Shown one piece after another: positions 33,025-41,496 of a stretch of 64,000 bases of DNA. The DNA is taken from the NCBI GenBank assembly GCA_022647575.1, contig JALCKY010000001.1:186001-250000 (forward strand). Direction: 5' to 3'. The DNA is from Lachnospiraceae bacterium (GTDB lineage: Bacteria; Bacillota; Clostridia; Lachnospirales; Lachnospiraceae). The position numbers were made by a program, and so were the translations under genes. Each line of letters starts with the position of its first letter. Positions within the stretch are counted from its first letter, which is position 1. The notes below the pieces were generated by a model. That model was not told the DNA's origin, made no database searches, and was given only the letters and a program-made list of their open reading frames with translations.

Positions 33025-34593
33025 TCAGATTTTTCCTTTTGCGAACATTCCGCGCAGGACCGCGAAAAAAGCCGTGCCGCACTGCGGCCGGTACAGTTCT
33101 CCTCCCAGATAGAGATCTTTCACCTTCAGGGTGTTCAGCTTCTCCGTGGGAACTGCATAGGGGCTTTCCGAAAGAACGGTCATATCGGCATTCTTGCCGA
33201 CTTCCAGGCTCCCCCTCTCCTTCTCATCGAAGGTTGTCCAGGCACCGTTGTACGTACACAGCCGGAGCGCTTCATAAACGCTGAGCGACTGCTCCGGAAC
33301 CGAATGATTGCACGCTTTGTAAATCCAGCTGATCGGATCCGGATCCGTACAGGGAGCATCGGATCCTGCGGACATGACGATGCCCATGTCCTGCATTTTC
33401 CGCAGGGGATTCAGCCGGGAAGCCCTCTCTTTCCCGAGGATGCTTTCCAGGTATTCATCCGGCTCCTGCTTCCAGCGGATGAACGCCGTCTGCACCGGCA
33501 TCTGGATATGGTACTTCGCACAGATTTCCAGACCTTCTTCCGTCGGCAGGCAGTCATGGATAATTCCGTGGCGGTGATCTTCTCTCGGGCAGTCATCGAG
33601 GGCTGCCTTGAGCGCACGCGTCGCCTGGTCGAATGCCCGGTCGCCGATGGCATGCATTTCAATCTGCAGGCCGGCACGGTTTGCCCTCTTGCAGAAATCA
33701 GTCACTTTTTCATCGCTGTAATAGAGAACGCCGCAGGAATCCGTCCCTTCATACGGTTCCTTCAGCGAAGCATCCATGGAACCGTAGCAGCCGTCCAGGG
33801 CTGTTGCGAAACAGCCGCCGATCCGGGGCAGTCCCCGCTTCTGCGCGACTTTCAGATTCATCGACTGCGGGAAAATGCGAAGCTGGAATCCGCTCTGCGC
33901 CGATCTTCCGACCCATTTCTCCATCGTGATATCCATGTCGCCCGGGAACCCGACTCCCGAAACAGAATGCACCATGCCGATGCCGCGGCCGGCTTCATAG
34001 TCCATCGCCTTCTGCATATTCCGGATCATTTCCGGAATGGAAAGAGAGCCGCTGATGAAATCGGAAACGGCAAAGAAAGCTTCCTGGTTCATTTCCCCGG
34101 TATCCGCATGATAGCCGCGGAGCTGGGAAACCTTTTTCTTTTCCAGCATCTTCATTAAGACGGAGTTCACGACACAGGCATGTCCGTCATATTTGACAAT
34201 CATGACCGGTCTGTCGGAAACGACGCTGTCCAGCTGCTCCCGGCTCACGAGATGTCCGTCGCGGACCGAATGCGGAGATGTTCCGAAGCCGATCAGCAGA
34301 CGGCTGCTGCTCTTTTTTGCAAAATCGCGGAGCATGTCCAGAATTTCCTGATTCGATGAGGCATCCATGACGTTGAGTCCTGCATGGAAGGTGGCGAAGC
34401 TGGCGAAATGCTGATGCGAATCCGTAAAAGAAGGCAGCAGGGCCCCCTTTCCGAGATCCACGGACGGACAGGAAGCATAGACACCGGAAATTTCATCTCC
34501 GACATAAACGATTTTCCCGCCGTCTTCCACCAGATGTGCTGCGACCGTATTTTTGTCATCGCAGGTAAGAATTGTTCCGTCGAATCTTTTCAT
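33025..34593 (-). CDS. Amidohydrolase family 3 protein (YtcJ-like)
   Basis: A 522-residue metal-dependent hydrolase. The metal-binding motif is DSHQH near residue 58, with HAIGDRA and SAGSDAPCTDPDP (catalytic aspartate) later, all typical of the YtcJ-like amidohydrolases. Substrates of this family are mostly unknown. It lies upstream of the xdh genes on the same strand, which hints at purine or other heterocycle breakdown, but it has its own promoter region and a hairpin separates it from xdh. AAAGGGGG precedes the ATG. Confidence 0.85.
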   Translation of the reverse strand: MKRFDGTILTCDDKNTVAAHLVEDGGKIVYVGDEISGVYASCPSVDLGKGALLPSFTDSHQHFASFATFHAGLNVMDASSNQEILDMLRDFAKKSSSRLLIGFGTSPHSVRDGHLVSREQLDSVVSDRPVMIVKYDGHACVVNSVLMKMLEKKKVSQLRGYHADTGEMNQEAFFAVSDFISGSLSIPEMIRNMQKAMDYEAGRGIGMVHSVSGVGFPGDMDITMEKWVGRSAQSGFQLRIFPQSMNLKVAQKRGLPRIGGCFATALDGCYGSMDASLKEPYEGTDSCGVLYYSDEKVTDFCKRANRAGLQIEMHAIGDRAFDQATRALKAALDDCPREDHRHGIIHDCLPTEEGLEICAKYHIQMPVQTAFIRWKQEPDEYLESILGKERASRLNPLRKMQDMGIVMSAGSDAPCTDPDPISWIYKACNHSVPEQSLSVYEALRLCTYNGAWTTFDEKERGSLEVGKNADMTVLSESPYAVPTEKLNTLKVKDLYLGGELYRPQCGTAFFAVLRGMFAKGKI

Positions 34594-34648
34594 CTGTTGC
34601 CCCCTTTTTCATTTTCGTCAGCAGCGTCTGAAAGCTTCTGCCATTTTT

Positions 34649-34678
34649 ATTATACTACGATAAATAAACTGCGATAAA
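34649..34678 (-). promoter_or_regulatory. -10 element and direct repeats upstream of the amidohydrolase gene
   Basis: Minus-strand TATAAT (34649-34654) is preceded by two copies of TTTATCGYAG (34655-34664 and 34669-34678) 14 bp apart, in the place of the -35 and spacer. With no good -35, an activator may bind the repeats. The upstream copy touches the terminator of the neighbouring gene. Confidence 0.5.
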
Positions 34679-34708
34679 AAAATCCCCGGACCTTTTTTAA
34701 GTCCGGGG
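34674..34708 (-). terminator. Terminator of the CWB2 protein gene
   Basis: Minus-strand CCCCGGAC pairs with GTCCGGGG (34701-34708 with 34684-34691), followed by ATTTTTTT. Confidence 0.88.
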
Positions 34709-34730
34709 AACATTCCGCCTGTCTTTTCGT

Positions 34731-36506
34731 TTACCAGAGCTGAAGCACTTTGTTCATCGTCGTATCCCCGACGCTGGCGTCTCCTCCGAGCACATGCAGA
34801 TGATTCAGGGTATTGCTCTTTGCATAGCGTTGACTGATATATTTGAAAATACTTTCCGAGTCGCTGCTGATCAGGAGGATCGGAGCGCTTTCATCCGCTG
34901 CCTTCATCGATCCGATCAGCGCATCTGCATAACGGCCGTCGTCTCCCGATGCAAGGAACAGGTTTCCGGAATCCGCCGAACCCTGGCTGAAGGTATCCGC
35001 AATCTTAATGGATGTTTCGTAGCGGTCCGCTCCGTCCAGGCGGGTTGTTTTGACTCCTGCCTTTTCCAGGCTTTCCCTGACTGAATCCAGAACTGCTGAA
35101 GTTCCGCCGCAGATGTAAACTTTCGCATACTTCTTCAGAGCTGCAAAGGTCTTTTCACTGACGCTTCCGTCGTTTTCAGCAAGCAGAAGCGGCATGGCCT
35201 CTGAACGGCACCACGGGGAAATGCTCAGGGCATCCGAAGGACTTTTCCCGCTCGCCAGCACGCAGGCTCCTGACTTGTCGAACTCAGCGGCAGCTTCTAC
35301 GGCTGCGGCTGTCTCCGAACGCGTATCGCCTTTCAGACGCTGAATATGGTCCTGCTCTATTCCGCAGCCGACCAGATCTTTCTCAACCTGTTCCGAAACC
35401 GCTGTCATTCCTCCGATAATCGTGACATCGGTCACTTTCCATTCTTCAATCAGGAGTTTCGTCTTTTCCTGCAGTTTATCCGGGGTCGTGATCAGAACCG
35501 GAAGGTTCATCTTTCCTGCATATCCGGCAGCTGAAAGGGCATCCGGGAAGTTTTCACCGCTGACAAGCACGATTCCCGTGCTGCCCTGCGTGTAATTGTT
35601 CAGTGCGATCACGGAGGCAGTATCATATCTCGATTTTCCGGCTGAACGGATCGGTTCAGGCGCATAGGCAAAGGACTCGTCAGACGCAGTCACCGTGCCG
35701 TCCGTTGCGGTTACTTTTATTTTTGCTTCCAGAGGATATTCTTCGGTTGAATCCAGCTTCGTGACGGTTTCCTCATAATCATTTCCGGCGGAATAGGTAA
35801 TGGTCGTATGAATGATCGTTTTCTTAGCATTCTTTTCAGTCATTCTTGTTGAAATCAATGACGCCTCACCTGAATCGCTGATCGCATGGATCTTTTCGGT
35901 GCAGATCAGTCCGGTACTGTCATATGTATAATCCGCATAAAAATACTCTTTCTCAACGCCGTCTTTGGTTTTCCAGCCAGTTCGTCTGGACAGACGTCCG
36001 GAATCATAGGCATAAATGATTTCCCGTGTTCCATCGCTGCCGGTTCCCGTGCTCTTGATCAGCCGGTCCAGCTCATCATACTGATAAGCGTATTGGTAGG
36101 TTTCTTCAAAAACATCTGCTTTTTCGATGCCGGTTGTTTCAAGCGTCTTGTATCCTTTTGATTCATCATATTCAAAATAAGTGATTACGTTGTACCCATC
36201 CGAATAGTAGGTCATTTTAATCAGATGGTTCATGGAATCATATTCATACAGGTATGAATTTGCAGCACCGGAATCGCCTTCCCTCGTTGTGGACTGCCGG
36301 ATCAGAAGCATTCCCGGATCCTCATCTTCCGAATTCGCATTCAGCCTTGTTTCATCCATGCCTGCTGCCATATCCATGCCGGCTGCCGCATCCATGCCGG
36401 CTGCCGCCGGATCCGTGATCTCTCCGGATGCCGATACGGCCGTTGTTCCCATTGTCATCGCCGCTGCAACAGCCAAAGCCAGTAATGCCTTCTTTTTTAT
36501 TCTCAT
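34731..36506 (-). CDS. Secreted protein with YD-like repeats and three cell wall binding repeats (CWB2)
   Basis: A 591-residue exported protein. A signal peptide (about 1-27, KKKALLALAVAAAMTMGTTAVSA) is followed by a short Met-Asp/Ala repeat (AAGMD three times), then YD/RHS-like repeats (YEYDSMNHLIKMTYYSDG, YQYDELDRLIKSTG; about 80-190) and three CWB2 repeats (about 295-590; SRYDTASVIALN, SGENFPDALSAAGYAG, GADRYETSIKIAD). CWB2 anchors proteins non-covalently to anionic wall polymers in Clostridia. The start at 36506 has GGAGG five bases upstream. Monocistronic by its terminators. Function unknown; probably surface adhesion or scaffolding. Confidence 0.85.
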   Translation of the reverse strand: MRIKKKALLALAVAAAMTMGTTAVSASGEITDPAAAGMDAAAGMDMAAGMDETRLNANSEDEDPGMLLIRQSTTREGDSGAANSYLYEYDSMNHLIKMTYYSDGYNVITYFEYDESKGYKTLETTGIEKADVFEETYQYAYQYDELDRLIKSTGTGSDGTREIIYAYDSGRLSRRTGWKTKDGVEKEYFYADYTYDSTGLICTEKIHAISDSGEASLISTRMTEKNAKKTIIHTTITYSAGNDYEETVTKLDSTEEYPLEAKIKVTATDGTVTASDESFAYAPEPIRSAGKSRYDTASVIALNNYTQGSTGIVLVSGENFPDALSAAGYAGKMNLPVLITTPDKLQEKTKLLIEEWKVTDVTIIGGMTAVSEQVEKDLVGCGIEQDHIQRLKGDTRSETAAAVEAAAEFDKSGACVLASGKSPSDALSISPWCRSEAMPLLLAENDGSVSEKTFAALKKYAKVYICGGTSAVLDSVRESLEKAGVKTTRLDGADRYETSIKIADTFSQGSADSGNLFLASGDDGRYADALIGSMKAADESAPILLISSDSESIFKYISQRYAKSNTLNHLHVLGGDASVGDTTMNKVLQLW

Positions 36507-36629
36507 CTCCGCCTCCGCCGATTTTCTTTCCGGCACATCCTGCTGCATCCCCTCTTCCGCTTCCCATGCATCAGCCTGCCCGGTTCCGTTCTTCCCATTA
36601 TGCCGGACAATCTACAACAAAACTGCAAC

Positions 36630-36661
36630 AAAAAAATCCCGGAACAGATTGTTCCGGGATT
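36630..36661 (-). terminator. Terminator of tRNA-Thr
   Basis: Minus-strand ATCCCGGAACA pairs with TGTTCCGGGAT (11 bp, 3-nt loop), followed by seven T. Confidence 0.92.
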
Positions 36662-36670
36662 CTTTCTGAC

Positions 36671-36743
<73 letters not shown>

Positions 36744-36756
36744 GAGCCACTAAATT

Positions 36757-36784
36757 ATTATACATGAAAGACACAAAATATCAA
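36757..36784 (-). promoter_or_regulatory. Promoter of tRNA-Thr, overlapping the PHP gene stop
   Basis: Minus-strand TTGATA (36779-36784), 16-bp spacer, TATAAT (36757-36762). Confidence 0.75.
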
Positions 36785-37608
36785 CTGTTTTTTCTGAATA
36801 TTGAATAAGCCTTGCTCCTGCGTTTGGTATAGAGAAGGGCCGCTGCCTTGTTCCACACCCAGTAGCCGACGATTCCGCCCCATTTGATGATTCCGTGCTG
36901 CTGGGGGAAAATCAGGGATCCTACTTTTCCCGCGGCAATGATGTGCCCCTTCATGACGCCTTCGATCAGTTCGTCGGAATTCGTCACTTTCATATCGAAT
37001 CCGGTTGACGCCGTGCCGACATATTTCAGTTTGTGGGCATCTGTCCCTGCCGATCCCGGCTTGTTCAGTTTTTTCGCCAGCTCATCGGCATCCTGATTTC
37101 CCTCGTCCTTGATATGGGCATTGAAGATCTCAATGAAATCAAACTTCTTCTGGATCTCCACGGAGTTCTTCACATGGTTCGTATGCATCGCCGCGAAATA
37201 GCCGTTGCCGTACGGATGGCACATGCCGCAGATTCCGTTCTTTTCATGGACCAGATCCAGCAGTCTTTCGACTCCCATCCCCCGGATTTTCAGCAGGTTG
37301 ATCTCCGTGCCCACCGGCAGGATGACCAGGACATGTCCGCCGTCCCTGGTATCGTATTCGATTCCCCGGATGACATGGAAATCCTTCAGTTCAGGGTGCG
37401 ATGCAATCCCGTTTTCCCAGGCTTCGTATCCCGCATAGGAATTATGGTCGGCCGTGACCATGCCCGTGAAACCCATTTCCTTCAGTTTCTGGGCACTTTC
37501 GAAAACGGAGCAGTGTCCGTCCATCGAGCCTTCTTTCGTATGGATATGCATGTCGATGACGGAAAGAGCCGGCATCTTAAAATCCATGCTGTGCAGATTC
37601 AAAGCCAT
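36781..37608 (-). CDS. PHP domain phosphoesterase-like protein
   Basis: A 275-residue polymerase-and-histidinol-phosphatase fold. Metal ligands are visible in DMHIHTKEGSMDGH, TADHNSY, GIEYDT, CHPYGNG and GTDAHKL, so a trinuclear metal site is intact. The C-terminal 60 residues are family-specific. Relatives hydrolyse nucleotides or phosphate esters; the substrate here is unknown. It follows the metallophosphoesterase gene by 36 bp and probably shares its transcript. Confidence 0.85.
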   Translation of the reverse strand: MALNLHSMDFKMPALSVIDMHIHTKEGSMDGHCSVFESAQKLKEMGFTGMVTADHNSYAGYEAWENGIASHPELKDFHVIRGIEYDTRDGGHVLVILPVGTEINLLKIRGMGVERLLDLVHEKNGICGMCHPYGNGYFAAMHTNHVKNSVEIQKKFDFIEIFNAHIKDEGNQDADELAKKLNKPGSAGTDAHKLKYVGTASTGFDMKVTNSDELIEGVMKGHIIAAGKVGSLIFPQQHGIIKWGGIVGYWVWNKAAALLYTKRRSKAYSIFRKNS

Positions 37609-37644
37609 GAAAACTCCTTATCCTGTAATCCAGCCCGGCAATCC

Positions 37645-38838
37645 TTATCCGGTAAAATTCACATTGACGGTGCAGATTTCCGCATCGCACATTGTCCGCA
37701 TATATGGCCCGAAAGATCCCACGCCGTCCGTAACGATGCTGTGCATGTTTCCTACCTTTAAATAACCCGCGGCATTCTGCCAGAAAAATTTGATGATTTC
37801 GGTTCCGGGCCAGACCTGTCCGGCATGGGTATGTCCTGCCAGGTCCAGATCAAAGCCGGCGTCCGCTGCCTGCTGCAGGTTTCTCGGTTCATGTTCGAGA
37901 TCGATCAGCAGCTTCGAAGTATCCAGTCCGCTTAAAAGCTCGGTTTCCGTTTTCCGGGTCTTGGTTTCATTTCCCGGCTCTTCGTAATCCAGCCTTCCGA
38001 CCACGTAGAAGGAATCATCGATGAGGACCGACTCATCCGAAAGCAGCGTCATTCCGGAATCCTTCACGAATTTGATGAAGCGCGGATCGGTCACTTTGGA
38101 ACTGCTGCTGGGAAATGTAAACCCGCCCAGTATCGGTTCTTCGATATCGTGGTTCCCCATGACGCAATAGGCACCGTACCGGCTCTTCATTCCGGAGAGA
38201 ATCTTCTCCAGCTCCGCCGGATCATCCAGCGCTTCGTATTCGTTGTCGAAAACATCTCCGGCGCAGAGGATGATATCCGGATCCTGCGCATTGACCTTTT
38301 CCACCATCTGCTTCATCATGGCAGTCCCGGCATTGTAGCCCAGATGCAGGTCGGAAATGAGGACGATCTTCAGCCCCGAAAGCTTTCCTCCGCTTTTTGC
38401 CGTCTCAACGCTGTAATTCGTCACCTTGATGTTCTGCGCGTTCGTCAGTCCGTTCACGCAGACAAGGACCGTGCAGACAAGAACAGCCGCACCGGTAATG
38501 CGGAAGCCCAGGCCGTTCCTCATGACCTCTTTTGCCGAAACATGGGTCAGGCACAGGATCAGGCCCACCAGTTTGCCGATGACGATGAAAAGCGCCAGAT
38601 AGAGGAAAATGCCCATCCAGAGATTTCCCAGGGATTTCATAAATCTCTGTGCCTGTCCTGCCGGCATCAGAAAAGCGATGACCGGCGAGGACATCAGGAA
38701 AAGAAAAAAGACGGCAAATGTAATCTGAACAGGTCTCAGCTTAAAGAAACCGATCATCGTCTTCAGCCAGTGAAGACAGTCCAGCATGATCAGGACATTC
38801 GCCGCGACATAAAAAGGTGCGATGAATACAGCAGCCAT
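37645..38838 (-). CDS. Membrane metallophosphoesterase (YkoQ/YaeI-like)
   Basis: A 397-residue protein with about four transmembrane helices (residues 1-130) and a calcineurin-like phosphoesterase domain. Metal-site motifs are all present: LISDLHLG, LCAGDVFDN, VMGNHD and LAGHTHAGQ. Related proteins act on UDP-diacylglucosamine-type or other phospho-lipids, but the true substrate is unknown. The domain follows an N-terminal membrane region, so it is probably extracellular. 11 bp after the Mrp ATPase gene. Confidence 0.85.
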   Translation of the reverse strand: MAAVFIAPFYVAANVLIMLDCLHWLKTMIGFFKLRPVQITFAVFFLFLMSSPVIAFLMPAGQAQRFMKSLGNLWMGIFLYLALFIVIGKLVGLILCLTHVSAKEVMRNGLGFRITGAAVLVCTVLVCVNGLTNAQNIKVTNYSVETAKSGGKLSGLKIVLISDLHLGYNAGTAMMKQMVEKVNAQDPDIILCAGDVFDNEYEALDDPAELEKILSGMKSRYGAYCVMGNHDIEEPILGGFTFPSSSSKVTDPRFIKFVKDSGMTLLSDESVLIDDSFYVVGRLDYEEPGNETKTRKTETELLSGLDTSKLLIDLEHEPRNLQQAADAGFDLDLAGHTHAGQVWPGTEIIKFFWQNAAGYLKVGNMHSIVTDGVGSFGPYMRTMCDAEICTVNVNFTG

Positions 38839-38849
38839 TGCTTTTCTCC

Positions 38850-39680
38850 TTACGGAAGCAGTTTTGCGATCGGTTCAAGAAGGAAACCGTCCGTCTTCTC
38901 GATTTCTCCGTCGTCACAGAACTTTGCAAGTTCCGGCAGGATCGGAAGTTCAGCTGTTTTTTCAATTCCGTGCTTTTTGGCAATGCTCTCTGTCTTCCCC
39001 TTGCCGAACACGTAGATCTTCTCTTTGCAGTTCGGGCACTGGACATAGCTCATGTTCTCGACAACGCCGAGAACCGGAACCTTCATCTGCTCTGCCATGC
39101 GCACGGCTTTTTCCACTACCATCGAAACCAGGTCCTGCGGCGACGTCACGACAATGATGCCGTCCACCGGAAGAGACTGAAAAACCGTCAGCGGCACATC
39201 GCCGGTTCCCGGCGGCATATCCACAAACAGATAGTCCAGGTCGCCCCAGGCAACGTCTGTCCAGAACTGCTTGACGGCTCCGGCAATCATCGGACCTCTC
39301 CAGATGACCGGATCTTCTTCATTTTCCAGGACCAGATTGACGGACATGACTTCCACTCCGTCGTGCGAAAGCACAGGCAGGATTGCTGCTTCTGTTCCGC
39401 GTGCCTTCTCATGGATTCCGAACATGCGCGGAATCGACGGACCGGTAATGTCCGCATCCAGGATTCCCGCTCTTTTATTCCTGCGGTTTGCGGCAACCGC
39501 AAGAAGCGATGTGACGAGGGATTTTCCGACCCCTCCCTTGCCGCTTACGATACCGATGACTTTCTTAACCTCCGAACCCGGATTGGCCTCTGCCCGGAAG
39601 CTGGAAAAATCCTGGCTTTCTCCGCATTCCCCGGGATTCTCTCCGCAGTGTTCGCAGTCGTGATTGCAATCTTCGCTCAT
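38850..39680 (-). CDS. Mrp/NBP35-type iron-sulfur carrier P-loop ATPase
   Basis: A 276-residue ApbC/Mrp ATPase that carries [4Fe-4S] clusters to apo-proteins. The deviant Walker A SGKGGVGKS sits at 46-54, and the cluster-binding CPNC pair lies near 217. The N-terminus also has four cysteines (C5, C9, C12, C19), a bacterial variant of the NBP35 N-terminal cluster. Clients in this window could include IlvD, XdhC and the activase. Leftward transcript with the DUF308 gene upstream, gap 52 bp. Confidence 0.9.
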   Translation of the reverse strand: MSEDCNHDCEHCGENPGECGESQDFSSFRAEANPGSEVKKVIGIVSGKGGVGKSLVTSLLAVAANRRNKRAGILDADITGPSIPRMFGIHEKARGTEAAILPVLSHDGVEVMSVNLVLENEEDPVIWRGPMIAGAVKQFWTDVAWGDLDYLFVDMPPGTGDVPLTVFQSLPVDGIIVVTSPQDLVSMVVEKAVRMAEQMKVPVLGVVENMSYVQCPNCKEKIYVFGKGKTESIAKKHGIEKTAELPILPELAKFCDDGEIEKTDGFLLEPIAKLLP

Positions 39681-39732
39681 GATGTTCTCCTTAAGTTTTT
39701 TTTATGATTCTTCAGCCCGGCGGGCTGTTCCC

Positions 39733-40644
39733 TCACTTTTTATTCAGCGGCTTGCCGGTATCCGGATCAAAATTCAAATGAAACGTCTGACTTGTGCCGG
39801 CAGGCGTATTTCCGGACGCCGCGCCTGCTGCTGAGCCTGTCTTCACGGATGCAGCACCTGAAGTACCGGATGCCGTGCCTGACGTATTCGATGCCGTGCC
39901 TGACGTATTTGACGCTGTGCCTGAAACATTCGGGGCAGCGCCAGTCCTGCCCGCTGCAGAACCTGTCACGGACGCACCTGACGTCTGTCTGGCCTTCGCT
40001 GTTTCCTTTGAAGAAAAGATCGGAACGGAAGAAACCACTTCTGCCGAATCCGCATCGACCGTTCCGTGCGACATGCCGGAAACGGCACCGTCCGCTGCAT
40101 TCTTCGCCTTCCGGTAATACTTGGAATACATGAAAATGCTTGCCAGTCCTTCAGCGCCGTCGATGATCAGGAAAATGCCGATGACGACGAAGGAAGCATC
40201 GACCACGAACTGCGGCTTCAGAATCAGGATGATGGCCAGAACGATGGAAACCGCGGCAAAAATCAGGGCCAGCCACCATTTCGAACCGCCGAAGCGCTTG
40301 ACGTCCACCGCGTTCTGTACCTTCATGATGGAGCTGATCAGCAGGAAAATGCCGAAGATGATCGGCAGGATTTCCAGCACTTTCGCCTGAAAGACCAGGA
40401 CGATGACGCCCAGGACCGTGAACAGGATTCCCACGGCCAGATCATAGGCCATCGCAGCCTCAAGGCTCGTTTTCCTGAAATACAGGATCAGCTTGTAGAT
40501 GCCGAATACCAGGGAAATGACTCCCAGGATGATGCAGACGAGGCTGCCCATCTGCTTCGGAAACACAACCATCAAAAGACCGAATACAATGTACACGAGT
40601 GACATCAGAATGGTGCTGTTGCGGACTTTCTTGATCGACTGCAT
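39733..40644 (-). CDS. DUF308/HdeD family membrane protein with Gly/Ser/Thr repeat tail
   Basis: A 303-residue protein with six transmembrane helices in the first 175 residues, the DUF308 (HdeD) pattern, then a long polar tail carrying near-identical SGTASNT units (about 230-270) and ending NFDPDTGKPLNKK. HdeD proteins are linked with acid or stress tolerance; the tail is unusual and may be cytoplasmic or surface-exposed. It follows mscS by 3 bp. Confidence 0.8.
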   Translation of the reverse strand: MQSIKKVRNSTILMSLVYIVFGLLMVVFPKQMGSLVCIILGVISLVFGIYKLILYFRKTSLEAAMAYDLAVGILFTVLGVIVLVFQAKVLEILPIIFGIFLLISSIMKVQNAVDVKRFGGSKWWLALIFAAVSIVLAIILILKPQFVVDASFVVIGIFLIIDGAEGLASIFMYSKYYRKAKNAADGAVSGMSHGTVDADSAEVVSSVPIFSSKETAKARQTSGASVTGSAAGRTGAAPNVSGTASNTSGTASNTSGTASGTSGAASVKTGSAAGAASGNTPAGTSQTFHLNFDPDTGKPLNKK

Positions 40645-40647
40645 AAT

Positions 40648-41496
40648 TTATGATTCCTCCTTCTTAGAGACCTGATTCAAATGCACATCCAGCTGATTGA
40701 ACGCGATGGAAATTCCCGCTTCTTCCAGAGCCAGTTTGATCTTCTCCTGCATTTCCCATTTCGCAGGCAAGTAGTTTTCCGTTCTGACCCAGGCCCGTAC
40801 TCCGATATTCACGGAACTTTCCGCAAGTTCATCAACATAAATCATGATCTCTTCGCCAGTCAGGACGCTGGGAATCGATTCCGCCGTCTTCCTCAGAACT
40901 TCTTTTGCCCTGATCAGGTCATCTCTGTATCCGATGCCCACCTTGATGTCCAGCATCCGCTGTCCTTCGGCCGTCACATTGATGACCGTATTGTCCGTCA
41001 GCATCTTGTTCGGAATGACGATTTTCCGGTTGTCGAAGGTCGTCAGAGTCGTATAGAAAATGTCGATTGCCTTGACGGTTCCTTCCTGTTTCTGCGAATT
41101 CTCAATGATGTAGTCTCCCACGCGGAAGGGCTTGACCGTCAGGATCAGAATGCCTCCCGCCAGATTGGCCATGCCGCCCTGCAGCGCCAGGCCCAGCCCG
41201 ACGCCGATGGATCCCAGGGCCGCCAGCACCGTTGCCTCTTTCAGTCCGATCTGGACGAGACAGCCAATGGCCAAGAGGACTTTCAGAACCACCTTGAAAA
41301 GATTGGTCAGGAAGATGGCCGCAGAAGCATCCCAACTTTTCCCGTCCAGCCATTTTTTGAAAAGCTTTGAAGTCCAGTTGATAATCTTCGCGCCGATGAA
41401 ATAGACCAGAAGGGCCAGTCCGACATGCACCGCAAAGGTTCCGATGGCCGGAAGGATTCCGGACACATAATCCTGAAACTGCTCAATTGTCGTCAT
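40648..41496 (-). CDS. mscS: Small-conductance mechanosensitive channel (MscS family)
   Basis: A 282-residue MscS-type channel that releases solutes on hypo-osmotic shock. Three transmembrane helices; TM3 has the Gly/Ala pattern GSIGVGLGLALQGGMANLAGG, followed by the beta domain (VGDYIIENSQKQEGTV) and a C-terminal alpha/beta domain. Complete. The start overlaps the glgB stop by 4 bp, so synthesis is coupled to the branching enzyme. Confidence 0.92.
   Translation of the reverse strand: MTTIEQFQDYVSGILPAIGTFAVHVGLALLVYFIGAKIINWTSKLFKKWLDGKSWDASAAIFLTNLFKVVLKVLLAIGCLVQIGLKEATVLAALGSIGVGLGLALQGGMANLAGGILILTVKPFRVGDYIIENSQKQEGTVKAIDIFYTTLTTFDNRKIVIPNKMLTDNTVINVTAEGQRMLDIKVGIGYRDDLIRAKEVLRKTAESIPSVLTGEEIMIYVDELAESSVNIGVRAWVRTENYLPAKWEMQEKIKLALEEAGISIAFNQLDVHLNQVSKKEES

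Noticed and set aside
39690-39732. Hairpin CAGCCC-GGGCTG between the DUF308 and Mrp genes as a terminator
   Set aside because: No T tract follows on the minus strand, so it is not an intrinsic terminator.
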